Assembly (NCBI GenBank): GCA_016712265.1
Contig: JADJRJ010000027.1
Coordinates: 496,001 to 560,000 of the forward strand
Reading direction: 5' to 3'
DNA length: 64,000 nt
DNA from: Gemmatimonadota bacterium
Lineage (GTDB): Bacteria; Gemmatimonadota; Gemmatimonadetes; Gemmatimonadales; Gemmatimonadaceae
Shown here: positions 59,730-64,000 of the stretch, piece after piece
Position numbering within the stretch: the stretch's first letter is position 1
Layout of the letters: each line of letters starts with the position of its first letter
The notes under the pieces: generated by a model
Databases searched by the model: none
The model's input: only the letters and a program-made list of their open reading frames with translations
Told to the model about the DNA's origin: nothing
Program-made: the position numbers and the translations under genes

Positions 59730-60658
59730 CGGCGGACGTCGCAGCGTCGGTGAGGGCGCGGCTGTTGAACCAGGCCAAAGCGCGCCGCGAAGAGTTCGAG
59801 CGCACGCTCTCACGGTTTGCTGGCGAACGATTCCTGTTCCGTCTCGGTGCATCCGACGCACGAGAGAGATGCATCCTGAAGGGCGCCAGCTTGCTCGCCG
59901 TGTGGATGCCGGATCCGTACCGGGCGACCCGCGACATCGACGTACTCGCGACAGGTTCGACGGACGATGAGGCGATCCGGCGCTTGCTGTCCGAGATCTG
60001 CGCTGTGGACTGCGTCGAAGACGGTGTTCGCTTCGATCTATCCGAACTGGTTGTCGACGCGATTCGAGCAGAGGACGAATTCGTCGGCCGGCGCGCCCGC
60101 TTTCACGCTTACCTTGGTCAGGCGCGTATCGCCATGCAGGTGGACTTCGGCGTAGGTGACGCCTTGGCGGTTGAGCCGCAGCACATAGTCTACCCAACCA
60201 ACCTCACCGCACTGCCCGCTCCACGTGTACGCGCCTATCCCCGCGAACAGGCTGTGGCAGAGAAGTTTGAAGCGATGGTTGTGCTCGGCACCCGAAACAG
60301 CCGAATGAAGGACTTCCACGATGTGTGGGCGCTCTTCGGCGCGTTCGATTTCGATGGTGCCTTGCTCCGTCGGTCGGTAGCAGCCTGCTTCGAGCGGCGG
60401 AAGACTCCGTGGGATGCGGAAATCCCAGCCGCCCTTACGCCGGCATTCTACGAGCACCCCCAGCCGGCAACGCGGTGGAAACACTACCTTGCTGCAGGTG
60501 CCGTGATCACTCCACCACCGAGGGAGTTTGCAGAGCTCGGTGAGCGGGTGCGTCAGTTCCTCGTCCCGGTGTACGGGCAGCTGGGCGTGGGCGGAGTCTT
60601 GACCCAGCGCTGGAAGAAGGGAGGACCGTGGACTGCACCGAGTACAACCGCGGAATGA
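59726..60658 (+). CDS. AbiEii nucleotidyltransferase toxin
   Basis: A 310-residue toxin of the DUF1814/AbiEii group. The nucleotidyltransferase motif CILKGASLLAVW ... RATRDIDVLATGS supplies the Asp-x-Asp metal site (DID). PREQAVAEKFEAMVVLGTRNSRMKDFHDVWAL is the conserved C-terminal block with Lys and Asp. The family uses nucleotide transfer, in some cases to tRNA, to stop growth, for instance on phage infection. Intact and coupled to the antitoxin. The IS element begins 28 bp after its stop. Confidence 0.9.
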   Translation: MTADVAASVRARLLNQAKARREEFERTLSRFAGERFLFRLGASDARERCILKGASLLAVWMPDPYRATRDIDVLATGSTDDEAIRRLLSEICAVDCVEDGVRFDLSELVVDAIRAEDEFVGRRARFHAYLGQARIAMQVDFGVGDALAVEPQHIVYPTNLTALPAPRVRAYPREQAVAEKFEAMVVLGTRNSRMKDFHDVWALFGAFDFDGALLRRSVAACFERRKTPWDAEIPAALTPAFYEHPQPATRWKHYLAAGAVITPPPREFAELGERVRQFLVPVYGQLGVGGVLTQRWKKGGPWTAPSTTAE

Positions 60659-60686
60659 GGCGACCATATTCCAGCCACGGGTCCGC

Positions 60687-62090
60687 TGTCCTGCCTCAGT
60701 TGAAATGTGACTCCCCGACCGCTCCATTCTATGGAGCCAGGAGGAGTCCATGAGCAAAGGGAAACGCCGCCAGTTCACGGCCGATGACAAGGCCACCATC
60801 CTGCGACGGCACTTGGCCTACAAGGTCCCGGTGTCGGACCTCTGCGACGAGTACCGCATTCAGCCGAGCCTGTTCTACCTGTGGCAGCGTCAGCTGATGG
60901 AGCACCTGAGCGCGGCGCTCGAGGATCGCCGGACCCGCCGCGTGGAGACGACCGACGTCGCGACCCGGCAGCGGACCATTGACCGGCTCGAAGCGCAGTT
61001 GCAGAAGAAGGACGCCACTATCGCCTTCGTGTCGGAGGAGCATCTCGCCTTGAAAAAAGCTTGGGGAGAGCTGAAAGCGCGATGGGTGCCTCCCGATTTG
61101 CGCGACGAGGTGGTGGACTTCGTGCAGGGCTTCTGCCGCCGCACGGAGCGTTCCACGGCGTGGGTACTGCGGCAGCTGGCGATTCCGCCGGCGCAGTTGT
61201 ACCGCTGGGCCCAGCGCTACGGCACGGTCCATCGGCCCCACGGCACGATCCCCCGGGACCACTGGCTCACCGCGGGGGAGCGCGCGGCGATCCTGACGTT
61301 CTTCGACGCGCACCCGCTCGAGGGCTATCGCCGGCTGTCCTTCATGATGCTCGACGCCCAGGTGGTGGCCGCCAGTCCGGCTACGGTCTACCGAATGCTC
61401 AAGCAGGCGGGGCGCCTGGATCGGTTTCAGGGCAAGCCCTCGACCAAGGGCACGGGCTTCGTGCAGCCGCTGCACGCGCACGACCACTGGCATGTCGACG
61501 TGACGTACGTGAATCTCGCGGGGACGTTCTACTATCTCTGCGCGGTGCTCGATGGCTACACCCGGTTCCTGGTGCACTGGGAGCTGCGGCCGCAGATGAC
61601 GGCGGCCGATGTGGAGATCATCGTGCAGCGGGGCCGCGAGCGGTATCCGGCCGCCCGTCCCCGGATCATCTCGGACAATGGGCCGCAGTTCATCGCCCGA
61701 GACTTCAAAGAGTTTGTGCGGCTGTCGGGGATGACGCACGTGCGGACCTCGCCGTACTATCCCCAATCGAACGGCAAACTGGAACGCTGGAACCAGACCC
61801 TCAAGGTGACCACGATCCGCCCGAAGGCTCCGGCGACGCTCGCCGAAGCCCAGCGCGTGATCGCCGACTTCGTGACGCACTACAACCACGTCCGCCTGCA
61901 CAGCGCCCTTGGCTACGTCACGCCGGCCGACACGCTGGCGGGACGGGAGCAGGCCATTTGGGATGCCCGCGACCGCACGTTCGAAGCGGCGCGGGAGCAA
62001 CGTCGCCTCGCCCGCCGCACCGTCGCACCCGCACCCGCCGTACTCCATTAACTGATCACCCCCGAGTCACATTTCCGCTGAACCAAGACA
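60687..62090 (+). mobile_element. IS3-like insertion sequence, complete
   Basis: A 1404-bp element. Ends TGTC...GACA; terminal inverted repeats share TGTCyTGsyTCAG-GAAATGTGACTC between 60687-60713 and the complement of 62064-62090. It is flanked on both sides by CCGC (60683-60686 and 62091-62094), a 4-bp target duplication. It encodes one transposase. It is inserted between abiEii and hisN. Confidence 0.88.
60750..62051 (+). CDS. IS3-family transposase, single fused ORF
   Basis: 433 residues. The N-terminal helix-turn-helix (FTADDKATILRRHLAYKVPVSDLCDEYRI) and coiled coil correspond to OrfA. A helix-turn-helix HPLEGYRRLSFMMLDAQ and the integrase core correspond to OrfB. DDE residues: Asp in HVDVTYV, Asp in ISDNGPQF and Glu in SNGKLERWNQ, with the last two 36 residues apart. 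In most IS3 elements OrfA and OrfB are joined by -1 frameshifting; here they are one frame, although an A6G heptamer (61053-61059) is still present at the junction. GGAGGAG precedes ATG 60750. It appears functional. Confidence 0.93.
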   Translation: MSKGKRRQFTADDKATILRRHLAYKVPVSDLCDEYRIQPSLFYLWQRQLMEHLSAALEDRRTRRVETTDVATRQRTIDRLEAQLQKKDATIAFVSEEHLALKKAWGELKARWVPPDLRDEVVDFVQGFCRRTERSTAWVLRQLAIPPAQLYRWAQRYGTVHRPHGTIPRDHWLTAGERAAILTFFDAHPLEGYRRLSFMMLDAQVVAASPATVYRMLKQAGRLDRFQGKPSTKGTGFVQPLHAHDHWHVDVTYVNLAGTFYYLCAVLDGYTRFLVHWELRPQMTAADVEIIVQRGRERYPAARPRIISDNGPQFIARDFKEFVRLSGMTHVRTSPYYPQSNGKLERWNQTLKVTTIRPKAPATLAEAQRVIADFVTHYNHVRLHSALGYVTPADTLAGREQAIWDARDRTFEAAREQRRLARRTVAPAPAVLH

Positions 62091-62133
62091 CCGCTGCGAA
62101 AGCAGCAGGGTGCGGGCCTAAACGGAGCGTGGC

Positions 62134-62907
62134 ATGAACGTGACGCAATCCACCTTGCTGGCCGCCGTTGCCGATGCCGCGCGCGTGGCCTGTCGTGTCG
62201 CGATGAAGTACTACCGCACCGGCGTCGTCGCCGACGCGAAGGGCGACGGGAGTCCGGTGACGATCGCCGATCGCGAGGCCGAGCAGGCCGTGCGCGCCTG
62301 GATCGCGCAGCAGTTCCCCGGCGACGAAGTCTTAGGCGAGGAGTTTGGGCTCACCGCGGGTCGTGGCCGGCGCTGGTTCATCGATCCTATCGACGGGACC
62401 AAGACCTTCGTGCGTGGGGTGCCGTTGTGGGGGGCGATGGTCGCTGTGGCCGAGGGCGACACTGTGCTGGCCGGATCGATCTACTGTCCCGCAGTGGACG
62501 AGATGGTGGCCGCGGCCGTTGGGGAGGGATGTTGGTTCAACAACACCCGCTGTTTCGTCTCGACCGTCGATTCCATTGAAGCGGCGACGATCCTCACGAC
62601 CGACGACACTTTCTCCTACAACCCCGAGCGCGCGCCCCGGTGGGCGGCGTTGGCCAAACGCGCGAGGGTGGCGCGCACCTGGGGGGATTGCTATGGCTAC
62701 GTGCTGGTGGCGACCGGGCGGGCTGAGGTGATGGTGGATGATCGGTTGAGTCCGTGGGATGCGGCGTCGTTGATCCCGATCATCACCGAGGCCGGGGGTG
62801 TGTACACCGACTGGCTTGGCGGGACGGCAGTGGATGGGGGGGATGGGATCGCAACCAACCGACTCCTTGGCGAGGCGACAAGGCGTGCGCTCGTCAGGTC
62901 CGACTAG
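62134..62907 (+). CDS. hisN: Histidinol-phosphatase HisN (inositol monophosphatase family)
   Basis: A 257-residue metal-dependent phosphatase. DEVLGEEFG, WFIDPIDGTKTFVRGVPLWG and LSPWDAASLIPIITEAGG are the IMPase motifs with the Glu/Asp metal ligands; ARTWGDCYGYVLVATGRAEVM is typical of HisN. It supplies the step between HisC and HisD and so completes this locus. It was probably contiguous with hisF before AbiE and the IS arrived. ATG 62134 has GGAG ten bases upstream. Whether it is still transcribed from the his promoter is unclear. Confidence 0.88.
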   Translation: MNVTQSTLLAAVADAARVACRVAMKYYRTGVVADAKGDGSPVTIADREAEQAVRAWIAQQFPGDEVLGEEFGLTAGRGRRWFIDPIDGTKTFVRGVPLWGAMVAVAEGDTVLAGSIYCPAVDEMVAAAVGEGCWFNNTRCFVSTVDSIEAATILTTDDTFSYNPERAPRWAALAKRARVARTWGDCYGYVLVATGRAEVMVDDRLSPWDAASLIPIITEAGGVYTDWLGGTAVDGGDGIATNRLLGEATRRALVRSD

Positions 62908-63113
62908 CCCATGTCAGGATCACCGCGACGTAGTTAGCGGGGGGTGGGTGTTCGGAGTCCCGCGAACCACGCCCGGCTAGCCGACCTGTAGCTGGGTTCG
63001 CGGATTGGGCAGCCGGGGCGTAGCTTGAGCGGGATTTCGCGGACCGAGCGACGAACTCCCCGCAAGTCCAATGCTAGTTCGGCGGACTAAGTTGGAGCCC
63101 ACGCAGGTGAGAC
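62908..63113. other. Intergenic region with inverted repeat
   Basis: No gene. Arms CCGCGAACC (62960-62968) and GGTTCGCGG (62995-63003) could form a hairpin with a 26-nt loop. No T-tract follows. Confidence 0.4.
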
Positions 63114-63833
63114 ATGACGGTCATCTCGGTTGATCTCGCGTACAAGCGCCAGGCAGACATTGGCATCGTGGCGATTACGCGCAGCGCGCGAGGACTCGAC
63201 TGCCGATTCGTGTCCCCGCCTGTCCTTCCGGACCCTCCCCAACCGAATCACCTCGCTCAATGGCTGACACACCTAGCGGCGGAGGCCGGGGCGTCTACGC
63301 TAATGCTCGACGGCCCGCAGGGGTGGAAAGACCCTGCCAATGGGCTCGTACACTCTCGAGTCTGTGAACGGGCACTGAACGCTCCAGCGAAGACTGGGCT
63401 GCGCGGCACCTCAAAGCCTGCGAACTACCTCCCGTTCATATCGTTCTCCATCGCCGTCTTCGACGCTCTGGATGCCTCCGGCTGGAAGCGTCTCGCATCC
63501 TTCCCCGCGACCAAGCCGTCCGCATCCCAGCCAGTCGCTGTGGAGTCGCTGCCCTTGTCGGCGTGGCGCTCGCTTGGAATTCCCATACTTCCCGCGAAAG
63601 CGCGCGCCCGCGCGCACCATGTCGCCGACCGACTCGCCCGTCTCGCACAGTTTCGGACTCTTGCGCTTTCGACAGATGTGCCAACTCACGATCAGCTCCA
63701 GGCGCTCGTTAGCGGCCTCGGAGCGGACTCCTTCTCTGCGGGCGACATCGCCAAGGTCGCCGTGGCCGGACTCCCGCCGGCGAGTGTAGAAGGTGTCTGG
63801 TGCGAGGGCTACATCATGAATCCGCTACCATAG
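63114..63833 (+). CDS. DUF429-like predicted RNase H-fold protein
   Basis: A 239-residue protein. The first strand VISVDLAYKRQADIGIVAI and later LMLDGPQGWKDP give acidic residues in the order seen in DUF429 predicted nucleases with an RNase H-like fold; CERALNAPAKTGLRGTSKP and VAVESLPLSAWRSLG follow. No functional link to the his genes. Codon use is less GC-extreme than in the his operon, as in the AbiE genes. Start ATG 63114. Confidence 0.65.
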   Translation: MTVISVDLAYKRQADIGIVAITRSARGLDCRFVSPPVLPDPPQPNHLAQWLTHLAAEAGASTLMLDGPQGWKDPANGLVHSRVCERALNAPAKTGLRGTSKPANYLPFISFSIAVFDALDASGWKRLASFPATKPSASQPVAVESLPLSAWRSLGIPILPAKARARAHHVADRLARLAQFRTLALSTDVPTHDQLQALVSGLGADSFSAGDIAKVAVAGLPPASVEGVWCEGYIMNPLP

Positions 63834-64000
63834 CGATGGCCGCCGACCAAAGTGGTGCACCAGACGGGCGCGCCGGTCAGTCGGCCCGGGACCGCTTCAA
63901 TCTCGCCGAGTTCGTGCTTGAACAGGTTGTTGCCGAAGCAGCGCGAGGAACGTGCCCAACGCAGGCCCATAGGTCAACGATCTGCACGAGGTGAGCGAAG
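63834..64000. other. Right edge, no supported gene
   Basis: A 52-codon frame from ATG 63836 to 63994 has no ribosome site and no recognisable sequence. The edge of the window may cut a following gene. Confidence 0.3.

Noticed and set aside
63836..63994. 52-codon frame at the right edge
   Set aside because: No ribosome site, no domain and composition close to background.
1..64000. CRISPR arrays, rRNA or tRNA genes
   Set aside because: No regularly spaced direct repeats with unique spacers, and no cloverleaf or rRNA segment recognised on either strand. Small structured RNAs could be missed without a covariance search.

Overview
The window is a GC-rich bacterial chromosome segment of about 64 kb, densely coded, with many 4-bp stop/start overlaps (ATGA, GTGA). 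A GWxTD-motif protein, a HExxHxxGxxH metalloprotease of the DUF5117 type, CocE-type hydrolases, several lipoproteins and a bactofilin point to Gemmatimonadota or a close relative. That placement is inferred from gene content only. No rRNA, tRNA or CRISPR array was seen.

Layout: 1-8.5 kb holds a truncated GWxTD gene, polA, an orphan type IV pilin, a small unknown gene, a PlsC-like acyltransferase with a UMF1-type MFS protein, and a frameshifted lipoprotein. 8.5-15.4 kb (minus strand) is one overlapping operon for a BMP-type ABC importer (binding lipoprotein, ATPase, two permeases), with a Nif3-like protein, an MFS transporter and a small membrane protein placed inside it. 15.4-22.2 kb is a chromosome-partition region: bactofilin remnant, parB, parA, two parS sites, a Cys-rich small protein, a GT-C membrane glycosyltransferase and mnmG. 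22.2-32.1 kb holds a ThiF-like enzyme paired with a MarR-GNAT regulator, small proteins, a YheT hydrolase, an ArsC-like protein lacking its cysteine, an ABC-F protein, TerC and a large metalloprotease. 32.2-38.4 kb (minus) is a catabolic-looking operon: MaoC-like hydratase, MFS, TetR, acyl-CoA ligase and an N,N-dimethylformamidase-like protein. It is divergent from a penicillin-acylase-type Ntn hydrolase overlapping a DJ-1/PfpI protein. 42-52.3 kb holds cold-shock protein, ispG, lipoproteins, a CocE hydrolase, a degenerate HD protein, a BY-kinase-like protein, a blue copper protein and an Ig-like lipoprotein.

52.5-62.9 kb is the histidine operon hisG-D-C-H-A-B-F ... hisN. It is preceded by a promoter, a leader peptide with seven His among its first ten residues, and a terminator immediately before hisG, which together form a classical transcription attenuator. 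Between hisF and hisN sit an AbiEi/AbiEii toxin-antitoxin pair with palindromic operators and a complete IS3-like element (60687-62090) with a 4-bp CCGC target duplication. hisI/hisE are not in the window. The window closes with a DUF429-like protein.

Recurrent sequence features not explained by genes: hairpin elements built from 9-bp CGTGCTGCx units (42.6, 56.5, 56.6 and 58.0 kb), CTGCCGTC repeats abutting gene 3' ends, twelve copies of the octamer CGTTAGGC, and at least five genes broken by an apparent loss of one G or C. The last looks more like assembly error than decay.
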